A stretch of DNA of 64,000 nucleotides from Paracoccus xiamenensis (lineage in GTDB: Bacteria > Pseudomonadota > Alphaproteobacteria > Rhodobacterales > Rhodobacteraceae), in assembly GCF_011308835.1 (NCBI RefSeq), contig NZ_JAAOHY010000004.1, forward strand, positions 124,001 through 188,000. Reading direction: 5' to 3'. Positions 25,921 to 33,930 of the stretch are shown here, one piece after another (positions within the stretch are counted from its first letter, which is position 1; each line of letters opens with the position of its first letter). The notes beneath the pieces were generated by a model. That model saw only the letters and a list, made by a program, of their open reading frames with translations, was not told where the DNA came from and searched no databases. The position numbers and the translations under genes were made by a program.

Positions 25921-26733
25921 ATGACAGATCGTGATATCACCCTGCGCCCGATGGGCGCGCGCCGCTTTGGCCGTGTTAACTGGCTGGGTCTTTACACACT
26001 TTGCGCCCGCGAAATCATGCGCTTCATGGCGGTCTGGCAGCAGACGGTTTTTGCGCCGCTGATGACGGCGGGGCTGTTTGTGGTCGTCTTTGCGCTGGCG
26101 CTTGGGGGTGACCGGCAGGTGATGGGGCTGCCCTATCTGGCATTCCTTGGCCCTGGCATCCTGATGATGACGGTGGTCCAGAATGCGTTCGCCAATACGT
26201 CGTCCAGTATCGTTTCCAGCAAGATGCAGGGCAATATCGTCGATACGCTGATGCCGCCCCTGTCCGCGGCCGAGATCCTGGCCGGCTATCTGATCGGCGC
26301 GGTGGCGCGGGCGGGGCTGGTCGGGCTGGTGATCGGCACCGGCATGGCGCTGCTGCTGGGGCAGGGGCCTGCGCATCCGGTCTGGGCGGTGGGGTTCATC
26401 CTGCTGGGGGCGCTGTTCATGGGCGGGCTGGGGCTGATCGGCGGGGTGCTGGCGCAGAAATGGGACCAGATGGCGGCGATCACCAATTTCGTGGTCACGC
26501 CGCTCAGCTTTCTGTCGGGCACGTTTTATTCCATTGACGCGCTGCCGCCCTTCTTCCGGGCCATCAGCCATATGAACCCGATCTTTTACCTGATCGACGG
26601 CGCGCGTTACGGCTTTACCGGGGTCAGTGATGCCGATCCCCGGCTGGGGCTGGCGGTCTGTTCCATGGCCGCACTGGCCGTCTGCGTCACCGGCTGGGCG
26701 GTTCTGCGCAGCGGCTATCGGATGAAACCGTAA
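25921..26733 (+). CDS. ABC-2 type transporter permease
   Basis: A 270-residue inner-membrane protein with about six hydrophobic segments and the ABC-2 permease layout. The signature near the fifth segment reads FVVTPLSFLSGTFYSIDALPPFF, followed by NPIFYLIDGARYGF. Such proteins export drugs, polysaccharide or lipid with a separate ATP-binding subunit. No ATPase gene is adjacent: gcrA lies divergently 110 nt away, and a decayed VOC fragment and argD follow. It may pair with an ATPase elsewhere, or the partner may be lost. The ATG at 25921 gives a 20-residue polar N-terminus before the first membrane segment. Confidence 0.85.
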   Translation: MTDRDITLRPMGARRFGRVNWLGLYTLCAREIMRFMAVWQQTVFAPLMTAGLFVVVFALALGGDRQVMGLPYLAFLGPGILMMTVVQNAFANTSSSIVSSKMQGNIVDTLMPPLSAAEILAGYLIGAVARAGLVGLVIGTGMALLLGQGPAHPVWAVGFILLGALFMGGLGLIGGVLAQKWDQMAAITNFVVTPLSFLSGTFYSIDALPPFFRAISHMNPIFYLIDGARYGFTGVSDADPRLGLAVCSMAALAVCVTGWAVLRSGYRMKP

Positions 26734-26747
26734 GCCATATCGCCCGC

Positions 26748-26860
26748 ATGTTGGCCCATGGCGTGCATTTCGCAGCCCCCAAGGCAGCGAAGCCTCTGGC
26801 AAGGTGGTGAAGTTCCGCGATCCCCGGGGCAACCGTCGGGATCTGCTGCAACGAAATTAG
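26748..26860 (+). pseudogene. Remnant of a VOC-superfamily (glyoxalase/bleomycin-resistance fold) gene
   Basis: A short stretch 15 nt after the permease stop encodes pieces of a VOC-domain C-terminus in two frames. LAHGVHFAAPK reads in one frame from ATG 26748. After a +1 shift near 26780, the frame reads EASGKVVKFRDPRGNRRDLLQRN and stops at 26860. The FRDPxGNxxDLLQ ending is characteristic of VOC proteins, normally about 120-150 residues long. Only about 35 residues survive and the N-terminal half is absent, so this looks like a decayed gene. The remaining gap to argD (26861-27025) shows no gene. Confidence 0.6.
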
Positions 26861-27025
26861 CGCTTGCCGATGCGGTGGTTTTGCCGCAAGGATCGCGCAT
26901 GATCGCACGGACCGCCCTGTTTGCCCGTCCCCGACGCCGCTGAGGCGCATGATCCCGCATGTCCGGCGGTTCGCGGGCAAATCCCATCGCTATCCCTCAG
27001 GCCACCCCAAACCCGGAGCCTTCCC

Positions 27026-28204
27026 ATGTCCGAATTTCCGCATGTCCTGCCGACCTATAACCGCGCGCCGCTGTCCTTTGACCGTGGTGAAGGCGTCTGG
27101 GCGATCACCCGCGACGGCACCCGTTATCTGGATCTTGGTGCGGGCATCGCGGTCAACGCGCTGGGTCACGCCAACCCCGATCTGGTGGCGGCGCTGACCG
27201 AACAGGCGGGGCGGATCTGGCATGTCTCGAACCTGTATCACATCCCTGAACAGGAACGGCTGGCCAGCCTGCTGGTCGACAACACCTTTGCCGAGACAGT
27301 TTTCTTCACCAACTCAGGCACCGAGGCGGCCGAGCTGGCGATCAAGATGGCCCGTAAATACTGGGACCATGAAGGGCAGCCCGAACGGGTCGAGATCCTG
27401 ACCTTCGAGGGCGCATTCCATGGCCGCTCGACCGGCGCCATCGCGGCGGCGGGATCGGACAAGATGGTCAAGGGCTTCGGCCCGCTGATGCCGGGCTTCC
27501 GGCAGCTTCCGTTCGGCGATGTCGAGGCGCTGCGCGCCGCCATCAGTGACAAGACCTGCGCGGTCATGCTGGAACCCATTCAGGGCGAGGGCGGCATCCG
27601 CCCGCTGCCCGATGCCGAGCTGAAAGAAATCCGCGCATTGTGCGACGCCACCGGCGCGCTGCTGATACTGGACGAGGTGCAGTCCGGCATGGGCCGCACC
27701 GGCCGCCTGTTCGCGCATGAATTCGCGGGCATCACCCCCGACATCATGATGGTCGCCAAGGGCATTGGCGGCGGCTTTCCGTTGGGCGCGGTGCTGGCCA
27801 CGGCCAAGGCGGCCTCGGGCATGGTGGCGGGGACGCATGGCTCGACCTATGGCGGCAACCCGCTGGCCTGCGCGGTCGGGGCAAAGGTGATGGAAATCGT
27901 CGCCGATCCCGCCTTTCTGGCCGAGGTCGGCCGCAAGGGGGCGCTGATGCGGCAAAAGCTGGAGGGGCTGGTCGCTGCGCATCCGGACATCTTCGAAAGC
28001 GTGCGCGGGCAGGGGCTGATGCTGGGGCTGAAATGCAAGATTGCGCCCGGCGATCTGGTCAAGGCCGGTTATGACCAGCAGATCCTGACCGTGGCCGCCG
28101 CCGACAATACCCTGCGCCTGTTGCCGCCGCTGACCATCACCGATGACGAAATGACCGAGGCCGTCGCGCGCCTTGACCGGGCGGCGGGGGGGCTGCATGG
28201 CTGA
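27026..28204 (+). CDS. argD: Acetylornithine/succinyldiaminopimelate-type aminotransferase
   Basis: A PLP-dependent class III aminotransferase that converts N-acetylglutamate semialdehyde to N-acetylornithine in arginine synthesis, often also acting in lysine synthesis. The 392 residues include FFTNSGTEAAELAIKMARKY, the cofactor-site LILDEVQSGMGRTG and the Schiff-base lysine in VAKGIGGGFPLGA. ATG 27026, with GGAG eight nt upstream, gives the standard N-terminus. Its last codons overlap the following acetyltransferase by 8 nt, and argF lies downstream, so this is an arginine-biosynthesis group. Confidence 0.95.
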   Translation: MSEFPHVLPTYNRAPLSFDRGEGVWAITRDGTRYLDLGAGIAVNALGHANPDLVAALTEQAGRIWHVSNLYHIPEQERLASLLVDNTFAETVFFTNSGTEAAELAIKMARKYWDHEGQPERVEILTFEGAFHGRSTGAIAAAGSDKMVKGFGPLMPGFRQLPFGDVEALRAAISDKTCAVMLEPIQGEGGIRPLPDAELKEIRALCDATGALLILDEVQSGMGRTGRLFAHEFAGITPDIMMVAKGIGGGFPLGAVLATAKAASGMVAGTHGSTYGGNPLACAVGAKVMEIVADPAFLAEVGRKGALMRQKLEGLVAAHPDIFESVRGQGLMLGLKCKIAPGDLVKAGYDQQILTVAAADNTLRLLPPLTITDDEMTEAVARLDRAAGGLHG

Positions 28205-28670
28205 TTACAGCTTTCGGGCGGTGACCGGGAACGACCTGACCATGCTGTCTGGTTGGTTGCAGCAATTGCAGGTCCGCCGCTGGTGGCGCGAGAACGATGA
28301 GCTTGACCAGATTCGCGCCCATATTGCCGACCCGGCCATCAGCCCGTTGATCGTCAGCCGGGGCGATGATCCCATCGCCTATGTCCAGCATTACAGCGCC
28401 CGCCGCTGGCCCGCGCCGCAATTCGCCCATCTGCCCCATGACACCGTGGCGCTGGATCTGTTCAGCGGACCCATGGGGTTCGGTCACGGCGCGTCGTGGT
28501 TGCGGCAGTTGGGGGACGACCTGTTGGGCCGCGTCTCGATGCTGGCGACTGACCCGACCACCGACAACGTGGCCGCCGTCCGCGCCTATCGCAAGGCGGG
28601 CTTCGATGGTGATGTCATTCGCCCGGATGCCGACGGAAAGCCGGTGCTGGTGATGACGCGCCGACGATAA
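28197..28670 (+). CDS. GNAT acetyltransferase of the aminoglycoside 6'-N-acetyltransferase-like type
   Basis: A 157-residue acetyl-CoA-dependent N-acetyltransferase. The sequence order resembles AacA4/RimL-like proteins: WWRENDEL near residue 35-45, IAYVQHY, VALDLFSGPMGFGHGASWLR at the acetyl-CoA-binding region, and the C-terminal DPTTDNVAAVRAYRKAGF. ATG 28197 overlaps the argD stop by 8 nt, so it is co-translated with argD. The substrate may be a metabolite rather than an antibiotic. A resistance function should not be assumed from family resemblance, since chromosomal relatives in argD-argF contexts are common. Confidence 0.82.
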   Translation: MADYSFRAVTGNDLTMLSGWLQQLQVRRWWRENDELDQIRAHIADPAISPLIVSRGDDPIAYVQHYSARRWPAPQFAHLPHDTVALDLFSGPMGFGHGASWLRQLGDDLLGRVSMLATDPTTDNVAAVRAYRKAGFDGDVIRPDADGKPVLVMTRRR

Positions 28671-28711
28671 TGCCATCTTCCATGCCGAACGACCTTGGGG
28701 GTGCCGCAGAT

Positions 28712-28735
28712 GCGGCGGGGGCAAAGCCGCCCCCT
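28712..28735 (+). terminator. GC-rich hairpin before argF
   Basis: GGGGGC and GCCCCC arms around a short AAAGCC loop form a strong stem between the acetyltransferase stop and argF. Such GGGGGC-rich palindromes recur in Rhodobacteraceae intergenic DNA. No T-run follows, so a terminator role is doubtful. The rest of the 113-nt gap holds the argF leader. Confidence 0.4.
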
Positions 28736-28783
28736 TGACCCCGCAGCCACAAGCGGGCTTGCTGGCCCGATCAGCCGAAAGAC

Positions 28784-29716
28784 ATGAAGATGCAGCACTT
28801 CCTTGATATCCACACTACCTCGCCCGCAGATCTGCGCAGCATTATCGACAATGCCCGCACCATGAAGATCGCCCGCAATGGCCGCCCAAAGGGCACACCG
28901 GACGACGAATTGCCGCTTGCGGGCCGCATGGTGGCGCTGATCTTCGAAAAGCCCTCGACCCGGACGCGCGTCAGCTTCGATGTGGGCGTGCGCCAGCTGG
29001 GCGGCGAAACCATGGTGCTGTCGGGCAAGGAAATGCAGCTGGGCCATGGCGAGACCATCGCCGACACCGCCCGCGTCCTGTCGCGCTATGTCGACCTGAT
29101 CATGATCCGCACGTTTGAAGAAGCGACCCTGCACGAGATGGCCGAACACGCCACCGTGCCGGTCATCAACGGGCTGACCAACCGCACCCATCCCTGCCAG
29201 ATCATGGCGGACGTGCTGACTTACGAAGAACATCGCGGCCCCATCGCCGGCAAGAAGGTGGTCTGGTCTGGCGACGGCAACAATGTCTGCGCCAGCTTCC
29301 TGCATGCCGCCGGTCAGTTCGGTTTCGATTTCACCTTTACCGGCCCGATGCCGCTGGACCCCGAACCCGAATGGATCGGCTTTGCCCGCAGCAAGGGGGT
29401 CGAGGCGCTGATCGAACGCGACCCCCACAAGGCGGTCGAGGGCGCCGATCTGGTCGTTACCGATACCTGGGTCAGCATGCATGACCCCGAATCGGCCAAG
29501 GAACGCCGCCACAACCAGCTGCGCGGCTATCAGGTGAACGAGGATCTGATGGCGCGGGCCAAGCCCGACGCGCTGTTCATGCATTGCCTGCCCGCCCATC
29601 GCAATGACGAGGCGACGAGCGCGGTGATGGACGGCCCCCATTCGGTGATCTTCGACGAGGCTGAAAACCGCCTGCATGCCCAGAAGGCGATCATGCGCTG
29701 GTGTCTGGGGGTGTGA
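28784..29716 (+). CDS. argF: Ornithine carbamoyltransferase
   Basis: Transfers the carbamoyl group from carbamoyl phosphate to ornithine, giving citrulline in arginine synthesis. The 310 residues hold the carbamoyl-phosphate site STRTR (58-62), HPCQ near residue 135, and the ornithine-site HCLPAHR near the C-terminus. All are diagnostic. The start is ATG 28784 or, two codons later, ATG 28790; neither has a strong ribosome-binding site. It is preceded by argD and a GNAT gene on the same strand and is convergent with the DsbD-alpha-like gene. Confidence 0.96.
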   Translation: MKMQHFLDIHTTSPADLRSIIDNARTMKIARNGRPKGTPDDELPLAGRMVALIFEKPSTRTRVSFDVGVRQLGGETMVLSGKEMQLGHGETIADTARVLSRYVDLIMIRTFEEATLHEMAEHATVPVINGLTNRTHPCQIMADVLTYEEHRGPIAGKKVVWSGDGNNVCASFLHAAGQFGFDFTFTGPMPLDPEPEWIGFARSKGVEALIERDPHKAVEGADLVVTDTWVSMHDPESAKERRHNQLRGYQVNEDLMARAKPDALFMHCLPAHRNDEATSAVMDGPHSVIFDEAENRLHAQKAIMRWCLGV

Positions 29717-29726
29717 CCCTTCGGGG

Positions 29727-30488
29727 CTAGCCGGCGGCGCAACCGCGATATTCGGTGGCGCCGTCCTCGGCCAGAACGGTCATCACCACCGCATCGGCGT
29801 CCAGCGGGAACGGCTTGCCGCTGGGGGCCACGAAATCGGCGCTGACCTCGCGCCCGTTCTTCGACAATTCCGGCGCCGAGACCCAGATATCGGGGTCTGT
29901 CGCATATTCGATCGCCAGCTCTGCCCCCGGTTCCGGCAGCGACAGGGTCACGGTCATGCCGTCCTCGATTTCCGAAATCTCGCAGGCGGGCCGGTCCTTG
30001 CCGGGCCGAGGGGCAAGGGCGATGGCCTTTTCGATCACCGGATCAGGCCGGGGGCCGGCCGGGGTGGCGACAAGGTCCAGCTCGGCTGGGATACAGATGT
30101 TTTCGCACAGCCCGAAGGCAACATTGGCGGAAATGCCAACCGGCTCGTCCGTTTTGGCGGGGGTCACCGTGAAGGGCAGCACCAGCCGGTCGTGATATCC
30201 CAGCGTGCGCACCCCGTCCGAGATGACCACCTCGGGCGCGGGCCAGTGGAAATCGACCTTGCCGATATTGCTGCCTTTCCAGTCGAAGACCGGTGCCAGC
30301 CCGGCATCGCCGGGGCTGCGCCAATAGGTTTTCCAGCCCGGTTCCAGAACCAGTTCCAGCGCCGCCACCCGGCGGCCTTCGGCATCGGTCCAGCCAGGCA
30401 GGAAACGCGCCGATTCCAGACCTTGCGGCAGGTTCTGGGCGGCGGCGGGAAGGGCGGTCAGCAGGGAAAGGATCAGCACATGTCTCAT
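29727..30488 (-). CDS. Periplasmic DsbD N-terminal-domain-like protein
   Basis: A 253-residue secreted protein with a signal peptide (LILSLLTALPAAAQ) and one immunoglobulin-like DsbD-alpha/ScsB-like domain. The redox pair is probably the CxxxC in FGLCENICIP, followed by the conserved AELDL strand. It lacks the membrane and thioredoxin domains of full DsbD, so it would need a separate electron donor such as CcdA- or ScsB-type membrane protein. Start 30488 (MRHVLIL) gives a normal signal peptide; an in-frame ATG at 30500 is also possible and no ribosome-binding site decides. It is divergent from yqgE. Confidence 0.8.
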   Translation of the reverse strand: MRHVLILSLLTALPAAAQNLPQGLESARFLPGWTDAEGRRVAALELVLEPGWKTYWRSPGDAGLAPVFDWKGSNIGKVDFHWPAPEVVISDGVRTLGYHDRLVLPFTVTPAKTDEPVGISANVAFGLCENICIPAELDLVATPAGPRPDPVIEKAIALAPRPGKDRPACEISEIEDGMTVTLSLPEPGAELAIEYATDPDIWVSAPELSKNGREVSADFVAPSGKPFPLDADAVVMTVLAEDGATEYRGCAAG

Positions 30489-30592
30489 ACAGCAAGCCAT
30501 AGCGCGGTGCGGGCGGCGGCTGAAATCACCTTTTCGCCACACCCTTGCCGAATGGCCCCAAAAGCCCGATCTTGGGGGCAGGAGGCCAAGAC

Positions 30593-31156
30593 ATGACGCC
30601 TGACAGCGACCTGACCGGCAAGATCCTGATCGCCATGCCCGACATGGGCGACCCGCGCTTTCGGCGCTCGGTCGTGCTGGTCTGCGCCCATTCGGAAGAT
30701 GGCGCGATGGGGATCGTGCTGAACCAGCCGATGAAGGACATGCAGTTCATCAAGCTGCTGGACCTGCTGGGGATCGAGGACGTGGACAACGCCCCCGACC
30801 TGCCGGTGCGTACCGGTGGCCCGGTCGAGCCGGTGCGCGGCTTCGTGCTGCATCCGAAATCCGACCCGCCCCATGATGGCAGTATGGATGTGGGCTGCGG
30901 TCTGGAACTGACCACCACCCGCGACATTCTGGTCGAACTGGCCGAGGGGCGCGGCCCGGATCGGGCCATCCTTGCGCTTGGTTATGCCGGCTGGGGGCCG
31001 GGGCAGTTGGATACCGAGATCCGCGCCAATGGCTGGCTGACCGCCGACATGGACCCCGATTATGCCTTTGGCGATCCCGGTGCGGCCTGGATGCGGGCGC
31101 TGCATTCGCTGGGTGTCGACCCGATTTCGCTGTCAGGTGCTGCGGGCCGGGCCTAG
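30593..31156 (+). CDS. YqgE/AlgH (UPF0301) family protein
   Basis: A 187-residue protein of the conserved UPF0301 family, whose biochemical role is unknown despite wide distribution. Family segments visible are GKILIAMPDMGDPRF, VVLVCAHSEDGAMGIVLNQP, TGGPVEPVRGFVLH and LGYAGWGPGQLDTEI. ATG 30593 follows a GGAGG ribosome-binding site. Its stop overlaps the convergent tsaC-type gene by 4 nt. Neighbour context gives no functional clue. The name AlgH reflects an old link to alginate regulation that should not be applied here. Confidence 0.92.
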   Translation: MTPDSDLTGKILIAMPDMGDPRFRRSVVLVCAHSEDGAMGIVLNQPMKDMQFIKLLDLLGIEDVDNAPDLPVRTGGPVEPVRGFVLHPKSDPPHDGSMDVGCGLELTTTRDILVELAEGRGPDRAILALGYAGWGPGQLDTEIRANGWLTADMDPDYAFGDPGAAWMRALHSLGVDPISLSGAAGRA

Positions 31157-32100
31157 CGCGGCGCTGCGGCCCGGCGCAGGCGGTCGTTGATCGCGCGGCC
31201 CATGCCGTGATCGGGGATCGGGGCGATGGCGATGGGCCGGCCTGCGGCATCGGCGCGATGCAGCGCGTCGAACAGCCGCGCCGCTGCCTCGACCAGATCG
31301 CCTGTGGGCGACAGCGAGATATCACCTGCCACCGGACCGAAGCCGATCAGGAACTCTCCCGCCTTGGCGTGATCGGCATTCAGCCGCACCGGCGCGCCGG
31401 GTGCATAGTGGCTGGACAGCATCCCCGGCGCGGCGGGGCGGTCGGGGTCGGCAATGGGCGCGGCAAGGGGTTGGCCCAGACAATCGGCAATCGCCTCGGC
31501 CGGGATGCCACCGGGGCGCAGCAGCCGGGGGGTGCCCTGCTGCCAGCCGATGATGGTCGATTCGACACCGACCGGGGACGGCCCCGCATCCAGCACCGCC
31601 GCCAGCTTGCCCGCCAGCCCCGCCATCACATGGCTGGCCGAAGTCGGGCTGATCCGCCCCGAGGGGTTCGCCGAAGGCGCGGCCACCACGCCGCCAAACG
31701 CGTGCAGCAGATCCTGCGCGACCGGATGGGCGGGCACCCGGATCGCCACCGTGTCCAGCCCCGCCGTCACCAGCGAGGCAATGCCCGCATCGTGACGCAA
31801 CGGAACCACCAGCGTCAGCGCGCCGGGCCAGAAGGCATCGGCCAGCCGCCGGGCTGACGCGTCGAAGATGCCGATCGTTTCGGCGGTGGCCAGATCCGGC
31901 GCATGGACGATCAGCGGGTTGAAGCTGGGCCGCCCCTTGGCCGCGTAAATCCCTGCAACAGCCTGCGCATTTCGCGCATCGGCGGCCAGACCGTAAACCG
32001 TTTCGGTCGGCATCGCGACCAGCCGGCCCTTGGCCAGCATCATGGCGGCATAGGCGACATGTTCGGCTTCGGGCGTCAGCAGGCGTGTCTGTTCGGACAT
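31153..32100 (-). CDS. L-threonylcarbamoyladenylate synthase (Sua5/TsaC type)
   Basis: Makes threonylcarbamoyl-AMP from threonine, bicarbonate and ATP for the t6A37 tRNA modification. The 315-residue protein has the YrdC domain (PTETVYGLAADA, KGRPSFNPLIVH, APSANPSGRISPTSA, GVESTIIGW) in the first 200 residues. A shorter C-terminal Sua5 domain begins near PGMLSSHYAPGAPV. The two-domain layout marks it as Sua5-type rather than the short TsaC form. The gene is divergent from an acyl-CoA dehydrogenase and convergent with yqgE. Identification is firm. Confidence 0.94.
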   Translation of the reverse strand: MSEQTRLLTPEAEHVAYAAMMLAKGRLVAMPTETVYGLAADARNAQAVAGIYAAKGRPSFNPLIVHAPDLATAETIGIFDASARRLADAFWPGALTLVVPLRHDAGIASLVTAGLDTVAIRVPAHPVAQDLLHAFGGVVAAPSANPSGRISPTSASHVMAGLAGKLAAVLDAGPSPVGVESTIIGWQQGTPRLLRPGGIPAEAIADCLGQPLAAPIADPDRPAAPGMLSSHYAPGAPVRLNADHAKAGEFLIGFGPVAGDISLSPTGDLVEAAARLFDALHRADAAGRPIAIAPIPDHGMGRAINDRLRRAAAPR

Positions 32101-32238
32101 TCGGCGGGATTCGCGCTGTTACGCAGGGTCGCGTGGTTGGATGGCTTGCCGGATCGCTTCTGCCTTGTAATCTGGCACAAACGCAACCCCGCTTTGACGC
32201 CGCATGCCTTTCGGGTAACCCGGCGCGAGGAAGTTTTC

Positions 32239-33930
32239 ATGGCCTACCGCGCACCCGTCGACCAGATCCGCTTTATCCTTGCCAATGTCGTCCCCTTCGA
32301 CGCGGTCGCCGCGACCGAGACCTATGCCGAGGCCACGCCCGACATGGTTGACGCCATCCTGACCGAGGCCGGGCGCATGTCGTCCGAGGTGCTGGCGCCG
32401 CTCAACATTGCCGGCGATCAGACGCCGGCGCGGCTGGAAAACGGGGTGCTGCGGTCCTCGCCCGGCTATGACAAGGGGTTTCAGGCCATTGCCGAGGGCG
32501 GATGGATCGGGTTGTCGGCGGATCCCGAATATGGCGGCGCGGGCCTGCCGCAGGCGCTGAACATGGCCGTCAGCGAGATGATGGCCGGCGCATGTCTGGC
32601 GCTGCAACTGAACCCGCTGCTGACTCAGGGGCAAATCGAGGCGCTGGAACATCATGCCAGTGACGAGATGAAGGCGCTTTATCTGCCCAAGCTGATCGGG
32701 GGGGAGTGGAACGGCACCATGAACCTGACCGAGCCGGGCGCGGGCTCGGATGTGGGGGCTCTGAAGACCAAGGCCGAGCCGAATGGCGATGGCAGCTTTT
32801 CCATCACCGGTCAGAAGATCTTCATCACCTGGGGCGACAGCGACGTGACCGCGAACACCTGTCACGCGGTGCTGGCGCGCCTGCCCGATGGGGTCAAGGG
32901 AACCAAGGGCATCAGCCTGTTCATGGTGCCGAAATACCTGCCCGACGAAGACGGCAATCCGGGGCAGGCGAACAGCCTGAAAGTGGTCTCGCTGGAACAC
33001 AAGATGGGCATCCACGGATCGCCCACCTGCGTAATGAGCTATGATGGCGCGAAGGGCTGGCTGATCGGCAAGGAAAATGGCGGCATGGCTGCGATGTTCA
33101 CGATGATGAACAACGCCCGGCTGGCCGTTGGGATGCAGGGCGTCGGCGTGGGCGAGGCGGCGTTGCAGAAGGCCGCCGAATACGCGGCCGAACGCGAACA
33201 GTTCGGCCCCATCATCCGCCATGCCGATGTGCGCCGGATGCTGGCCACCGCACGCGCGGAAATCTTTGCCGCCCGCGCCATCGGTCTTGCCTGTGCCACC
33301 GCGCTGGATATGGCTGCCGCCACCGGCGAGGCCGATTGGGCCGCGCGCGGCGCGCTGCTGACCCCCATCGCCAAGGCATACGGCACCGATGTCGGTTGCC
33401 GCGTCGCCGATACCGCGGTGCAGGTCCATGGCGGCATGGGATATATCGAGGAAACCGGCGCCGCCCAGTATCTGCGCGACGTCCGCATCACCCCCATCTA
33501 TGAAGGGACCAACGGCATTCAGGCCATGGATCTCGTCGGCCGCAAGATGATGGATGGTGGTGCCGCCGCACAGGCGATGCTGGACGAAATCATGGACGCC
33601 GCCCGCGCCAACAGCCAGCTGTGGCCCGCGCGGGTCGAAACGATCTGGAAAGCCGCGCAAACCCTGTCCGAGGCGACCTCGCGTCTGGTCGAGGCGAATA
33701 TGGATGACCGCAACGCTGCCGCCGTGCCCTATCTGTCGGCCTTTGCCCGCGTGCTGGGGGCCTATTTCCACCTGAAGGCCGCAGTTGCCGGGGGCGAGGA
33801 TGAAAAGCTGCTTGCCCGCATCTATATCGACCGGATCCTGCCGCGTTATCGTTCGGACCTGATCGAGGCCGAGGCCGGCGTCGCCGACCTGAACGCGATC
33901 AGCGACCGCGCGCTCGGCCTCGCCGGGTGA
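32239..33930 (+). CDS. Long-form acyl-CoA dehydrogenase (DmdC-like architecture)
   Basis: An FAD enzyme that introduces a 2,3-double bond into an acyl-CoA. At 563 residues it exceeds the usual 380-residue form: a central dehydrogenase core (TMNLTEPGAGSDVGAL, ITGQKIFITWGD, MAAMFTMMNNARLAVGMQG) is extended by a C-terminal helical domain (about 450-563). This layout is shared with 3-methylmercaptopropionyl-CoA dehydrogenase (DmdC) and other Rhodobacteraceae homologues. RITPIYEGTNGIQAMDLVGRK marks the active-site glutamate region. ATG 32239 follows GAGGAAG. The MBL-fold gene overlaps its stop. Electrons would pass through ETF to the ETF-QO encoded at 38756. The exact substrate is unproven. Confidence 0.92.
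   Translation: MAYRAPVDQIRFILANVVPFDAVAATETYAEATPDMVDAILTEAGRMSSEVLAPLNIAGDQTPARLENGVLRSSPGYDKGFQAIAEGGWIGLSADPEYGGAGLPQALNMAVSEMMAGACLALQLNPLLTQGQIEALEHHASDEMKALYLPKLIGGEWNGTMNLTEPGAGSDVGALKTKAEPNGDGSFSITGQKIFITWGDSDVTANTCHAVLARLPDGVKGTKGISLFMVPKYLPDEDGNPGQANSLKVVSLEHKMGIHGSPTCVMSYDGAKGWLIGKENGGMAAMFTMMNNARLAVGMQGVGVGEAALQKAAEYAAEREQFGPIIRHADVRRMLATARAEIFAARAIGLACATALDMAAATGEADWAARGALLTPIAKAYGTDVGCRVADTAVQVHGGMGYIEETGAAQYLRDVRITPIYEGTNGIQAMDLVGRKMMDGGAAAQAMLDEIMDAARANSQLWPARVETIWKAAQTLSEATSRLVEANMDDRNAAAVPYLSAFARVLGAYFHLKAAVAGGEDEKLLARIYIDRILPRYRSDLIEAEAGVADLNAISDRALGLAG

Noticed and set aside
28197..28670. Aminoglycoside resistance gene.
   Set aside because: The protein resembles AAC(6')-like GNAT enzymes, but it is embedded in an arginine gene group and there is no mobile element; a housekeeping acetylation role is equally likely.
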